Positions 50,174-60,920 are shown, counted from the stretch's first letter. The stretch: DNA of 64,000 bases from Ferrovibrio sp964218355 (GCF_964218355.1 NZ_CAXPMC010000003.1:115224-179223), one strand, 5' to 3'. Made by a program: numbers and translations. The notes: a model not told the origin generated them from the letters alone.

Positions 50174-51046
50174 TCAGCGGGTCGGTGTCGGGTGCTCGCC
50201 GCGATAGTCGTAGAAGCCGCGGTTGGTCTTGCGGCCGAGCCAGCCGGCCTCGACGTATTTCACCAGCAGCGGACACGGGCGGTACTTGCTGTCGGCGAGG
50301 CCCTCGTAGAGCACCTGCATGATCGAGAGGCAGGTATCGAGGCCGATGAAGTCGGCCAGCTGCAGCGGTCCCATCGGATGGTTGGCGCCCAGCTTCATGG
50401 CCGTGTCGATGGCTTCCACCGAACCCACGCCCTCATAGAGGGTGTAGATCGCCTCGTTGATCATCGGCAGCAGGATGCGGTTGACGATGAAGGCCGGGAA
50501 GTCTTCCGAATTGGCCGGGGTCTTGCCCAGGCGGACGGTCAGTTCGCGCACCTGGCGGAAGGTCTCTTCCTCGGTGGCGATGCCGCGGATCAGCTCGACC
50601 AGCTGCATCACCGGCACCGGGTTCATGAAATGCATGCCCATGAACTTTTCCGGCCGGTCGGTCGACGAGGCCAGCCGGGTCACCGAGATCGACGAGGTGT
50701 TGGTGGCCAGCAGCGCCTCGGGTTTCAGCACCGGGCAGAGCTCGGCGAAGATCTTCTTCTTCAGCCCCTCGTTCTCGGTGGCCGCCTCGACGATGAAGTC
50801 GGTGTCCTTGAAGGCGGTGATCGCGTTGGCGGTGCGGATGCGGGCCAGCGCCGCGGCGCTGTCGGCTTCTGAAATCTTGCCGCGGGCGATCTGCCGGTTC
50901 ATGTTGCCCTGGATGGTCTCCAGGGCCTTGTCGAGCTGCTGGGTGTTGATGTCCTGCAGCACGACGTCATAGCCGGCCAGCGCGCAGACATGGGCGATGC
51001 CGTTGCCCATCTGGCCTGCGCCGATCACCCCGATCGTCTTAATCAT
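50174..51046 (-). CDS. hbd: 3-hydroxybutyryl-CoA dehydrogenase
   Basis: 290 residues. NAD-binding IGVIGAGQMGNGIAHVCAL at the start; active-site SISVTRLASSTDRPEKFMGMHFMNPVPVM holds the catalytic His-Glu pair region; the C-terminal domain has GVGSVEAIDTAMKLGANHPMGPLQLADFIGLD. Oxidises 3-hydroxybutyryl-CoA, used in polyhydroxybutyrate or fatty-acid turnover. It follows etfB and etfA, the pair that takes electrons from acyl-CoA dehydrogenases, so this operon serves beta-oxidation-type steps. Confidence 0.94.
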   Translation of the reverse strand: MIKTIGVIGAGQMGNGIAHVCALAGYDVVLQDINTQQLDKALETIQGNMNRQIARGKISEADSAAALARIRTANAITAFKDTDFIVEAATENEGLKKKIFAELCPVLKPEALLATNTSSISVTRLASSTDRPEKFMGMHFMNPVPVMQLVELIRGIATEEETFRQVRELTVRLGKTPANSEDFPAFIVNRILLPMINEAIYTLYEGVGSVEAIDTAMKLGANHPMGPLQLADFIGLDTCLSIMQVLYEGLADSKYRPCPLLVKYVEAGWLGRKTNRGFYDYRGEHPTPTR

Positions 51047-51083
51047 GCGGATGCCCCGATCCGGTTGCGCGACATGCGGTGGC

Positions 51084-52019
51084 TTACTTGCCCAGCTCGG
51101 CTTCGAGTTCCGGCAGCACCTTGAACAGGTCGCCGACCAGGCCGTAATCGGCCACCTGGAAGATCGGCGCCTCCTCGTCCTTGTTGATGGCGACGATCAC
51201 CTTGCTGTCTTTCATGCCGGCCAGATGCTGGATCGCACCCGAGATGCCCACCGCGATATACAGCTGCGGCGCGACGATCTTGCCGGTCTGGCCGACCTGG
51301 TAGTCGTTCGGCACGAAGCCGGCATCGACGGCGGCGCGGCTGGCGCCGACGGCGGCGCCCAGCTTGTCGGCCACCGCCTCGATCAGCTTGAAATTGTCGC
51401 CCGAGCCCATGCCGCGGCCGCCCGAGATGACGATCTTGGCAGACGTAAGCTCCGGCCGGTCGGATTTCTGCAGCTCCTGGCCGACGAATTTCGACAGGCC
51501 CGGATCGGCAACCGCCTCGCCCTTCTCGACGGCGGCCGAGCCGCCCTCGGCGGCGGCGGCCTGGAAGCCGGTCGCGCGCACGGTGATCACCTTGACGGCA
51601 TCGGCCGACTGCACGGTGGCCATGGCATTGCCGGCATAGATCGGCCGCACGAAGGTATCGGCCGACTTCACCTCGATGATGCCGGAAATCTGCATGACAT
51701 CCAGCAGGGCGGCGACGCGCGGCATCACGTTCTTGCCGGTGGTGGTTTCCGGCGCCAGCACGGCGGCATAGCCCTTGGCGAGGCCGGCCACCAGCGGCGC
51801 CAGCGCCTCGGCGAGGCCATGGGCATACTGCGCGCCTTCCACCTGGATCACCTTGGCGACGCCGGCGATCTTGGCGGCGGCCTCGGCGGCCGGGCCGCAA
51901 TTCTCGCCGGCGACCAGCACATGCACGTCGCCGCCGATCTTGGTGGCGGCGGTGACGGTGTTCAGCGTCGGCGCCTTCAGCGAGGCGTTGTCGTGTTCGG
52001 CGATGACGAGGACGCTCAT
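51084..52019 (-). CDS. etfA: Electron transfer flavoprotein subunit alpha
   Basis: 311 residues. The ETF alpha/beta N-terminal domain, then the FAD domain with RGMGSGDNFKLIEAVADKLGAAVGASRAAVDAGF and the C-terminal GISGAIQHLAGMKDSKVIVAINKDEEAPIF FAD signature. Carries FAD and passes electrons from acyl-CoA dehydrogenases to the quinone pool via ETF dehydrogenase. It lies 1 bp downstream of the etfB stop, on the same transcript. Confidence 0.95.
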   Translation of the reverse strand: MSVLVIAEHDNASLKAPTLNTVTAATKIGGDVHVLVAGENCGPAAEAAAKIAGVAKVIQVEGAQYAHGLAEALAPLVAGLAKGYAAVLAPETTTGKNVMPRVAALLDVMQISGIIEVKSADTFVRPIYAGNAMATVQSADAVKVITVRATGFQAAAAEGGSAAVEKGEAVADPGLSKFVGQELQKSDRPELTSAKIVISGGRGMGSGDNFKLIEAVADKLGAAVGASRAAVDAGFVPNDYQVGQTGKIVAPQLYIAVGISGAIQHLAGMKDSKVIVAINKDEEAPIFQVADYGLVGDLFKVLPELEAELGK

Positions 52020-52020
52020 G

Positions 52021-52770
52021 TCAGATCACTCCCGCTTCGGTCTTCAGCTTCTGCACCAGGGTGGCCACATCGGGCACCTTGATGCCGGCGGAGCGCTTCG
52101 GCGGTTCCTCGACGCTCAGCGTCTTCAGCCGCGGCGCGATGTCGACGCCCAGGTCTTCCGGGGTCTTCTCGTCGATCGGCTTCTTCTTCGCCTTCATGAT
52201 GTTGGGCAGCGACGCATAGCGCGGCTCGTTCAGGCGCAGGTCGGTGGTGACCACGGCGGGCAGCTTCAGCTCGACCGTCTCCAGGCCGCCATCCACTTCG
52301 CGGACAACCGTGGCCTTGCCGTCGGCCAGCGCCACCTTGTTGGCAAAGGTGCCCTGGGCCCAGTTCATCAGCGCGGCCAGCATCTGGCCGGTCTGGTTGC
52401 TGTCGTCGTCGATGGCCTGCTTGCCGACGATCACCAGCTGCGGCTGTTCGGCCTCGGCGATCTTGGCGAGGATCTTGGCCACCGCCAGCGGCTGCACTTC
52501 CGCATCGGTCTTCACCAGGATGCCGCGGTCGGCGCCCATGGCCAGAGCCGTGCGGATGGTTTCCTGGGCCTGGGCCGGGCCGATCGAGACGGCGACGATT
52601 TCCGTGGCGGTGCCGGCCTCTTTCAGGCGCACGGCCTCTTCGACGGCGATTTCGTCGAAGGGATTCATCGACATCTTGACGTTGGCGAGATCGACACCCG
52701 TCTTGTCCGCCTTGACGCGGATCTTGACGTTGTAGTCCACCACGCGCTTGACCGCGACCAGTACCTTCAT
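52021..52770 (-). CDS. etfB: Electron transfer flavoprotein subunit beta
   Basis: 249 residues from the second ATG at 52770 (KVLVAVKRVVDYNVKIR); an ATG at 52776 would add Met-Ser and lies nearer AAAAGG. AMP-binding segment and the FRD-like DDDSNQTGQMLAALMNWAQGTF, VTTDLRLNEPRYASLPNIMKAKKKP identify EtfB. Dimerises with EtfA. A TTGACA-N17-TAGTGT promoter 80 bp upstream drives the etfB-etfA-hbd operon. Confidence 0.95.
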   Translation of the reverse strand: MKVLVAVKRVVDYNVKIRVKADKTGVDLANVKMSMNPFDEIAVEEAVRLKEAGTATEIVAVSIGPAQAQETIRTALAMGADRGILVKTDAEVQPLAVAKILAKIAEAEQPQLVIVGKQAIDDDSNQTGQMLAALMNWAQGTFANKVALADGKATVVREVDGGLETVELKLPAVVTTDLRLNEPRYASLPNIMKAKKKPIDEKTPEDLGVDIAPRLKTLSVEEPPKRSAGIKVPDVATLVQKLKTEAGVI

Positions 52771-52850
52771 GGACATCCAACCTTTTTGCTGGCGAAACAG
52801 ACCGGCAGCCCGGCCGGAGAGGCGGGGCGCCTGCGATTTTTTCGCGCTGC

Positions 52851-52879
52851 ACACTATCGCCCGCCCAAGGGGCTGTCAA
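52851..52879 (-). promoter_or_regulatory. etfB-etfA-hbd promoter
   Basis: On the minus strand: TTGACA (52874-52879), 17 bp, TAGTGT (52851-52856). Leader of about 75 nt before etfB. Confidence 0.65.
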
Positions 52880-52959
52880 CGAACCGCAACCCGCGGCTTC
52901 CGCTCCGTCAAGTGCAGGCAGGGCGCGGAAAATCCGCCCGTCGCCGGCAGTGCCGGCAG

Positions 52960-54162
52960 CTAGCCGCGGGGTGTCGCGGCCACCGCGCGGTACAGGCTTT
53001 CATACCGGGCGACGATCACCGGCAGCGCGAAATTCTCCGCCGCCCGCTGCCTGGCGCGGCGGCGCAGGCCGTCCCGTTCCGCCGCCGGCATGTCGAGCAG
53101 CCGGGCCGCCGCCGCCGCCAGTGCGGCGGGGTCGCGCGGCGGCACGATGGCGCCGCAGTCGCCGATGATGGTGGCCACGTCGCCGACATTGGTGCCTAGG
53201 CAGGGCGTGCCGCAGGCCAGCGCCTCGCCCACCGCATTGGGAAAGCCCTCGCCATAGGCGGAACTGAGCACCAGCAGGTCGATGCCGGCCAGGATCGCGG
53301 CGATGTCGTCGCGCGGGCCGAGCAGGTGCAGGCGGCCATCCGCGCGCGCCGCGGCCTGGGCCAGCATCGGGTTGCCGGCATCGCAGCCGCGCCCGGCCAG
53401 CAGCACATGCAGGTCGGGATGGGTGGTCCGGAGCCGCTCGGCCATGGCGATGAAGGTGGCGTGGTCCTTCATCGGATCGAAGCGCGCCACCATGGCGATC
53501 ATGCGGGTGCCGGCCGGCAGGCCCAGCAGGGCGGCCAGCCGCGCCGCCGCCTGCGGGTCGGGCTGGAAACGGTCGAGATCGAAGCCGTTCGGGATGATCT
53601 CCCAGCGCCGGGCGCGGTAGCCGATGGCGTCGTGATGGCGGCGGCCGCTTTCCGAATTGCTGATCACCAGGTCCGGCAGCGGCGAGGCCAGTGCCAGCAG
53701 GCGCAGCACCAGCCGCGTGCCGAAGCCGTAATCGGCCAGGTTCATGTCCGAGCAGCGGATGTTCCACAGCAGCCGCGCACTCGGCGCCAGCCGGCGTGCC
53801 AGCAGGGCGACGAGGTCGGCGTGATACAGCCAGCTCTGCAGTATCCGCGGCCGGTGGCGCCGCAGCAGGCGCCACAGCCGGAACAGTCCGGCCGGCAGGC
53901 TGAAGGGGCCGCGGATGTCCAGCGCATGGACGGCGATGCCCTGTGCCTGCAGCTGCCGGCCGATCGGCCCGGGGTCCTGCAGGCTGACCACGATATTGGT
54001 GATGCCGGCCGGGTCCATGGCGGTCGCCAGTTTTTCCAGCATCCGCTCGGCACCGCCGACCTGCAGGCTGGTGATCAGATGCATCACCTTGACTGGCGGG
54101 GCCATTCCCGGGCGGGCCGGATCGGTGCCGGCGGCATCGGACTGTCTGTCGGGGGCGACCAT
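52960..54162 (-). CDS. Glycosyltransferase family 4
   Basis: 400 residues, with other Met starts at about 20 and 27. GT-B fold, retaining type: MHLITSLQVGGAERMLEKLA opens, ARRWEIIPNGFDLDRF begins the second Rossmann half, followed by MIAMVARFDPMKDHATFI and the E-x7-E-like region LSSAYGEGFPNAVGEALACGTP. Typical of sugar transfer to lipids or surface polysaccharides. Nothing beside it forms a polysaccharide operon. Confidence 0.88.
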   Translation of the reverse strand: MVAPDRQSDAAGTDPARPGMAPPVKVMHLITSLQVGGAERMLEKLATAMDPAGITNIVVSLQDPGPIGRQLQAQGIAVHALDIRGPFSLPAGLFRLWRLLRRHRPRILQSWLYHADLVALLARRLAPSARLLWNIRCSDMNLADYGFGTRLVLRLLALASPLPDLVISNSESGRRHHDAIGYRARRWEIIPNGFDLDRFQPDPQAAARLAALLGLPAGTRMIAMVARFDPMKDHATFIAMAERLRTTHPDLHVLLAGRGCDAGNPMLAQAAARADGRLHLLGPRDDIAAILAGIDLLVLSSAYGEGFPNAVGEALACGTPCLGTNVGDVATIIGDCGAIVPPRDPAALAAAAARLLDMPAAERDGLRRRARQRAAENFALPVIVARYESLYRAVAATPRG

Positions 54163-54298
54163 GCGGGGTGACGGAGCTCTTGACCGGAAACGAGAAATTC
54201 AGGCTGGGCGATGGCACCATAACAGGTCCGCCGCAGCCGGACAGGCTTTCGGCCCGGCCATGGCCCGGCCATGGTCCGGGCTGGCCGGGTGCCAGCCG

Positions 54299-54733
54299 TT
54301 AGCCGGTGCGGGTTTCCATGCGGATCAGTCCGTCATGCAGGCCGGCCTCGGCATAGCCGGCGCGGGAGAACAGCTGGCGGCTGGCGGTGTTCTCGGGCCT
54401 GATCTCGGCCCGGAACGACTGGCCGGGCAGCTGCCGCATGGCTGCCTGCAGGACGGCGACGGACAGGCCGTGGCCACGCCGGTCCGGCGCCAGGTTGACG
54501 CTGACGGCCCAGATATCGCCCTCCCGGTCGAAGCGGACAACCCCGACCGGCCCGGCAGCATCCGCGGCCATGAACAGCCGCCGGTCCGGCCGCTGCAGCG
54601 TATCGGCAAGCCAGCGCAGATGGTCCGCCCATGCGACCGGCGCGCTGTCGCGGAACATGGCCCGGGTATGGGGGTCGTTCCGCCACGCGAAAATCAGGGC
54701 GGCGTCGTCCGGACTGGCGGGACGGATATCCAT
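54299..54733 (-). CDS. GNAT-family N-acetyltransferase
   Basis: 144 residues. Acetyl-CoA-binding beta-bulge: VSVNLAPDRRGHGLSVAVLQAAM (motif A R-G-x-G form: RRGHGL), then RAEIRPENTASRQLFSRAGY, the motif B region with RN/ENxxxxxxxxxxGF-type ending. The ERNDPHTRAMFRDS-like opening (FAWRNDPHTRAMF) is typical of the RimJ-like subgroup that acts on sugars or N-termini. Substrate unknown. Lies co-directional with the glycosyltransferase, 136 bp upstream of its start. Confidence 0.83.
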   Translation of the reverse strand: MDIRPASPDDAALIFAWRNDPHTRAMFRDSAPVAWADHLRWLADTLQRPDRRLFMAADAAGPVGVVRFDREGDIWAVSVNLAPDRRGHGLSVAVLQAAMRQLPGQSFRAEIRPENTASRQLFSRAGYAEAGLHDGLIRMETRTG

Positions 54734-54792
54734 GGTGATGGTCCGTAGCTTTCGGTGCGGCGGTTGTCAAACCGGCGCCATGGCGGCAGGGC

Positions 54793-54821
54793 TTGACATT
54801 TATTCCTTATATACCTATTTT
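54793..54821 (+). promoter_or_regulatory. Strong sigma-70-like promoter for the gene at 54975
   Basis: TTGACA (54793-54798), 17 bp, TATTTT (54816-54821), in an island with about 30 consecutive mostly A/T bases, unusual here. The leader to the ATG at 54975 is about 145 nt and contains GA-rich repeats (two copies each of AGATCAGCC and ACCAGAGA at about 54900-54950). Confidence 0.65.
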
Positions 54822-54974
54822 GTTCTCATCGTCAAGTGCCATTTTCCGGATGGCGGCTGCCGGATCGATGAAGCCGCAGCCAGAACGAGAGCGCCAGCCG
54901 GGGCCAGACCAGAGATCAGCCAGAGCAGAGATCAGCCGACCAGAGAGACAGCCAGAGAGGCGAGGAGGCCTGCC

Positions 54975-55838
54975 ATGTCTGTGGAAACCAGAACTGCCGT
55001 TCCCGGCGCCCAATTCTCCGGCCCCGAATTCCCCGGGTCCGGCCCCGCGGCGGCCGCCCCGAAGCCCCGCCGCAAATCCCCGGTCCGCATCGACTGGGCC
55101 GCCGCCGCCCGGCTCTGGGCCGCCGGCGGGCGGCCTGCCGCCATCGCCGGGCGGCTGGGCATCCCGGAAGACCGCCTGTGGCGCCATCTGCGCCGCAGCG
55201 CCCGTTTCCGCCGGCAGCTGGCCGAGCAGATGGAACGCCTGCGCCTGCAGGCCGCGATCGAATATGCCGCCGCCGGGCGGGATGCCGCGCTGGAGGGCTG
55301 CCGGCAGGCCGGCGCCGAGCCCTGGCAGGCGCAGGCCGCCGGGCTGGCCGGACCGGCCCCGGCCGGCGAGCTGGTGGAGGGCCTGCGCCGGGCGGCGGGC
55401 GGGCGGGCCGTCCGCAGGCAGATGGGGGCGGAACTGCCGGCCGCCGCACCGGCACGGGTAGCGGCACGGGCTCCGGCACCGGAACCCGCCCCGGAATCTG
55501 CCCCGGCAAGGCCGGGCGCCGCCCTGCCCGGCCTTGCTTTACCCGTGCGCACCACCTGTATCGGCCTGACCCGGCCGCGCCCGGCCCGCCGCGACCAGGG
55601 CACCCCTGAAGGGGACGGGGCACCACGAACCACCGCGAACCCGGACGAACCGTCGCGAACCGTCACGAACCGCGACGAACCATCGCGAACCGAGGCGAAC
55701 CGGGACGAACCGCCACGAACCGGAGCGAACCTGGCCGGGCAGGCAGACGACGACGATCCGCCGATGCCGCCCTCGCTGGCCAGCATCTTCCGGTCCATCA
55801 CCGATCTTCCGGCCGCGCCGCCGGCCGGTTCCGGCTGA
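54975..55838 (+). CDS. Hypothetical protein with HTH-like N-terminus and decapeptide repeats
   Basis: 287 residues, not recognised. Start is fixed by AGGAGG (54963-54968). Residues 35-75 (WAAAARLWAAGGRPAAIAGRLGIPEDRLWRHLRRSARF) look like a small homeodomain-like or terminase-type helix-turn-helix. After residue 130 the chain is Ala/Pro/Arg-rich and probably disordered. Residues about 217-250 contain a 10-residue repeat of form R-T-x-x-N-x-D-E-P-S/P, encoded by 30 bp made of three CGAACC units. A short acidic and hydrophobic tail (DDDDPPMPPSLASIFRSITDLPAAPPA) follows, like a protein-interaction motif. Confidence 0.65.
   Translation: MSVETRTAVPGAQFSGPEFPGSGPAAAAPKPRRKSPVRIDWAAAARLWAAGGRPAAIAGRLGIPEDRLWRHLRRSARFRRQLAEQMERLRLQAAIEYAAAGRDAALEGCRQAGAEPWQAQAAGLAGPAPAGELVEGLRRAAGGRAVRRQMGAELPAAAPARVAARAPAPEPAPESAPARPGAALPGLALPVRTTCIGLTRPRPARRDQGTPEGDGAPRTTANPDEPSRTVTNRDEPSRTEANRDEPPRTGANLAGQADDDDPPMPPSLASIFRSITDLPAAPPAGSG
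55626..55731. repeat. 11-copy array of CGAACC at exact 10-bp intervals
   Basis: CGAACC recurs at 55626, 55636 and so on to 55726, 11 times without a change, with four variable bases between copies. The period is 10 bp, near one DNA turn. It lies inside the coding region of the gene at 54975 and passes through all three reading frames. The reverse reading is GGTTCGNNNN. Confidence 0.95.
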
Positions 55839-55924
55839 GCGGTTGCGGCTGAGCGGCCGGGCCGAGGGCCCCGGCCCGGGCGGCGGCGCTTGATTCACCG
55901 CAAGGAAACCATCCGGCGGGTCCG

Positions 55925-55974
55925 CCAGTCTGCCTTGCGGCCAGTCTGCCCTTGCCGCCAGTCTGCCCTTGCGG
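55925..55974 (+). repeat. Three tandem copies of a 16-17 bp unit upstream of clpB
   Basis: CCAGTCTGCCTTGCGG (55925-55940), CCAGTCTGCCCTTGCCG (55941-55957), CCAGTCTGCCCTTGCGG (55958-55974). Each carries CTTG, the core of a sigma-32 -35 element; the third supplies the -35 of the predicted heat-shock promoter. Confidence 0.9.
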
Positions 55975-55995
55975 ATGGCGGGCGGCTCCCCACAT
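55968..55995 (+). promoter_or_regulatory. Heat-shock (sigma-32-like) promoter of clpB
   Basis: CTTGCG (55968-55973; preceded by CC, giving the CCCTTG form) and CCCCACAT (55988-55995) are 14 bp apart, in the range of the RpoH consensus CTTGAA-N13-17-CCCCAT. The start of transcription would be near 56002, about 80 nt before the clpB ATG. Confidence 0.6.
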
Positions 55996-56083
55996 CTCAA
56001 GACAAGAGAGACAGGGGCCCGCCCCGGACCTGCCGCCAAGCGGGGGTTGCGGATCGAGGGCTGCCAGCAAGGAGCTCAGTCTG

Positions 56084-58687
<2,604 letters not shown>

Positions 58688-58733
58688 CGGGCGGCGGAGT
58701 AAGCGGAGCAGCCGGCGGCCGTTAAAGTAACAT

Positions 58734-58818
58734 CGTCGCTCCCGCGAAAGCGGGAGCCCAGTCCAGCGGGCATTCTGGCCAGCGGGCATTCTGGGTCCCC
58801 GCTTGCGCGGGGACGACG
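58734..58818. repeat. REP-type palindromic element (copy 6) with a 16-bp internal duplication
   Basis: CGTCGCTCCCGCGAAAGCGGGAGC and TGGGTCCCCGCTTGCGCGGG hairpins, framed by ATCGTCG and ACGACG. Between them, CCAGCGGGCATTCTGG is repeated in tandem (58763-58778, 58779-58794), lengthening the centre. It separates clpB from the glutathione transferase. Confidence 0.8.
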
Positions 58819-58830
58819 AAGTGAAGACGG

Positions 58831-59439
58831 TCAGTCCTCCGGCAGCATCTTTACATGGCCGGGCTGGCTGGCGATGCGGGCGAGCCAGGTGCGCAGGGCC
58901 GGATAAGGTGCGAGGTCGAGATCGGCCTCGTCGGCCCTGTGGGTGTAGGCATAGAGCGCGATGTCGGCGATCGTGTACCGCCCGGCGGCGAAGAAATCGT
59001 GCTTCTGCAGGTGCGTGTCCATCACCGCCAGCGCCGCATGGCCGCGTTTCAGGCGGTCGGGCATCTCGGCCATGCGCGGATGGTCGCGGCCCAGATGGCG
59101 CAGGATGTAGCGCGGCGTCGCCACATAGGGTTCGTGGCTGTACTGCTCGAAGAACAGCCATTGCAGCACCTGCGCCCGCGGCAGCCGTTCCGCCGGCCAG
59201 TAATCGGTGCCGTCGGCGAGCCAGCAGAGGATGGCGTTGCTCTCGGCCAGGCAGGTGCCGTCGTCGAGCTGCAATGTGGGGATGCGGCCGTTCGGGTTCT
59301 TCTGCAGGAAGTCCGGCGTGCGCGTCTCGCCCCTGTCGATGTCGAGTTCGACGCGGGTATAGGCGATGCCGAGCAGGGCCAGCAGCAGCCGGCATTTGTA
59401 GCCGTTGCCGGAATCGAGATAGTCGTAGAGCGTCAGCAT
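58831..59439 (-). CDS. gst: Glutathione S-transferase family protein
   Basis: 202 residues. Thioredoxin-like N domain with LYDYLDSGNGYKCRLLLALLG (Ser/Asn-rich active-site loop), the cis-Pro in GRIPTLQLDDG and the ESNAILCWLADG motif; all-helical C domain with NLPYVATPRYILRHL-like helix and YTIADIALYAYTHRADEADLDL. Close to bacterial GSTs of unknown substrate. The start codon follows a hairpin and T-run (59441-59475), and the only ribosome site, GGAG, is buried in that hairpin. Earlier in the window gloB and chaC also handle glutathione. Confidence 0.85.
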   Translation of the reverse strand: MLTLYDYLDSGNGYKCRLLLALLGIAYTRVELDIDRGETRTPDFLQKNPNGRIPTLQLDDGTCLAESNAILCWLADGTDYWPAERLPRAQVLQWLFFEQYSHEPYVATPRYILRHLGRDHPRMAEMPDRLKRGHAALAVMDTHLQKHDFFAAGRYTIADIALYAYTHRADEADLDLAPYPALRTWLARIASQPGHVKMLPED

Positions 59440-59440
59440 G

Positions 59441-59475
59441 AAAAAACTCCGGGAGGGAAGCCCGCCCGGAGTTTG
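59441..59475 (-). terminator. Rho-independent terminator after the M23 gene, overlapping the gst ribosome site
   Basis: Minus-strand transcript: AAACTCCGGG-C-GGG-CTT-CCC-T-CCCGGAGTT then six U, one base, and the gst AUG at 59439. Long stem with one mismatch. The 3' arm contains GGAG, 7 nt from the gst start. Confidence 0.75.
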
Positions 59476-59526
59476 CTCAAGCGGCGGCGTCGCCGCCAGC
59501 CGAATATTGTGCCGATTGTATCGGTG

Positions 59527-59554
59527 GGATCAGTTGCGCCGGATCAGTTGCGCC
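59527..59554 (-). repeat. 14-bp tandem duplication at the M23 peptidase stop
   Basis: GGATCAGTTGCGCC at 59527-59540 and 59541-59554, perfect. Read on the minus strand the second copy contains the end of the M23 gene (stop at 59544-59546), and the first lies just beyond it. Confidence 0.85.
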
Positions 59555-60920
59555 GGTCGAGCTGGGCGACCACCGGGACGCCGCGGATCTCGGCATCGAT
59601 CTTCGCCGCATGCTGCTTGAACAGGTCGTATTCGCGGCCGGCCAGCTTGCGGCCCGAGGGGAAGCGCACGCCGGTCGGGTTGACCTGCTTGCCGTTGACC
59701 AGCACCTCGTAATGCAGATGCGGGCCGGTGGAGCGGCCGGTGGTGCCGACATTGCCGATGATCTGGCCCTGGCGGACATGCTGGCCGCTGTTCACCGCCA
59801 GCCGGCTCATATGGGCATAGGCGGTGGCATAGCCGTTGGCATGGCGGATGCGCACATAGCGGCCATAGGCGCCGTTCCAGCCGGCGACTTCCACGGTGCC
59901 GTCGCCGGCGGCCTGGATCGGCGTGCCGCTGACGGCGCCGAAATCGACGCCCTTGTGCATCAGGCTGTAGCCGAGGATCGGATGCATGCGGCGGCCGAAG
60001 CCCGAGGTCAGCCGGGCGCCGTCGATCGGCGTGCGCAGCAGCGCCTTGCGCACGCTCTGGCCGGCCGGGGTGAAATAGTCGGCATCGCCGCCGTCGGACG
60101 GCTGGTAGAAGTAATAGCGCAGCTCGCGGCCCGACAGCGTCATCGCCGCGGCCAGGATGCGGCCGCTTTTCATGGTGCGGCCGGCATCGTCGGTATGGCG
60201 CTCGAAGAACAGTTCGAAGCGGTCGCCGGTCTGCACCTCGCGCTGGAAGTCGACGTCATACGAGAAGATGCGGATCATGTCGGCCAGCAGCGCGTTGTTC
60301 ATGCCCGCCGCCAGGCCGGCATTGTACAGGCTGTCGTCGATCTCGCCGGAAACGCGGGTCATGTCGATATTGAATTCGCGCACCGTCTCGTCGGCGCGGA
60401 AATCGCCGGCGACGCGCTTCACATTCACCTCGCGCTCGATGCTGGGCGACAGCGAGAGTTCGAACAGGCGATAGCTGTCGGCGTCGTTGCGCTCGAAGGT
60501 CAGCGTGATTTCCTGGCCGACCTTCAGCTTGCGCGGATTGAACTTGTCGGCCAGCGCGCTGATCGCGGCCTGGCTGTCGCCGGCATCGGCGCCGGCCTCG
60601 GTCAGCAGCTGCATCAGCGTGTCGCCGGGCGCCACCGCGATCTTCTTGAGCACGCGCGCCGGCAGCAGGGCCTCGGCATCCAGCGCGGCCGGCCACCACA
60701 TATCGGGCTGGCTGACAAAGGCTTCGAGGGTGGGGGCGATGCGCAGGGCATCGGCGACGGCGGACTCGGTTTCGGTGGCGGGATCGGCGGGTTTGCGCGC
60801 CGCCTGCAGGGCCAGGGCGGCGGCAAGAATGCCGGTCGCGGCCATCGCCGCCGGCAGAATCCTGTTATGCCGCAAGACCTTAACAACAGTCTCACGGGTC
60901 TGGTCGATACTCTTACGCAA
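59544..60920 (-). CDS. M23 family metallopeptidase (peptidoglycan endopeptidase-like)
   Basis: 458 residues from a TTG at 60920, supported by GGGGGA 6 bp upstream. One membrane helix near the N-terminus (ILPAAMAATGILAAALALQA), an OapA/LysM-like module near 90-150 (KKIAVAPGDTLMQLLTEAGADA, LKVGQEITLTFER), a long linker, then the M23 LytM domain: MHPILGYSLMHKGVDFGA (H and D zinc ligands), HMSRL and STGPHLHYEVLVNG (third ligand). Cleaves peptide crosslinks or activates amidases at the septum. A terminator follows at 59441-59475. Confidence 0.92.
   Translation of the reverse strand: MRKSIDQTRETVVKVLRHNRILPAAMAATGILAAALALQAARKPADPATETESAVADALRIAPTLEAFVSQPDMWWPAALDAEALLPARVLKKIAVAPGDTLMQLLTEAGADAGDSQAAISALADKFNPRKLKVGQEITLTFERNDADSYRLFELSLSPSIEREVNVKRVAGDFRADETVREFNIDMTRVSGEIDDSLYNAGLAAGMNNALLADMIRIFSYDVDFQREVQTGDRFELFFERHTDDAGRTMKSGRILAAAMTLSGRELRYYFYQPSDGGDADYFTPAGQSVRKALLRTPIDGARLTSGFGRRMHPILGYSLMHKGVDFGAVSGTPIQAAGDGTVEVAGWNGAYGRYVRIRHANGYATAYAHMSRLAVNSGQHVRQGQIIGNVGTTGRSTGPHLHYEVLVNGKQVNPTGVRFPSGRKLAGREYDLFKQHAAKIDAEIRGVPVVAQLDRRN

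Noticed and set aside
55626..55731. CRISPR array
   Set aside because: The repeat is 6 bp with 4-bp spacers, inside a gene, with no cas gene. It does not have CRISPR geometry.
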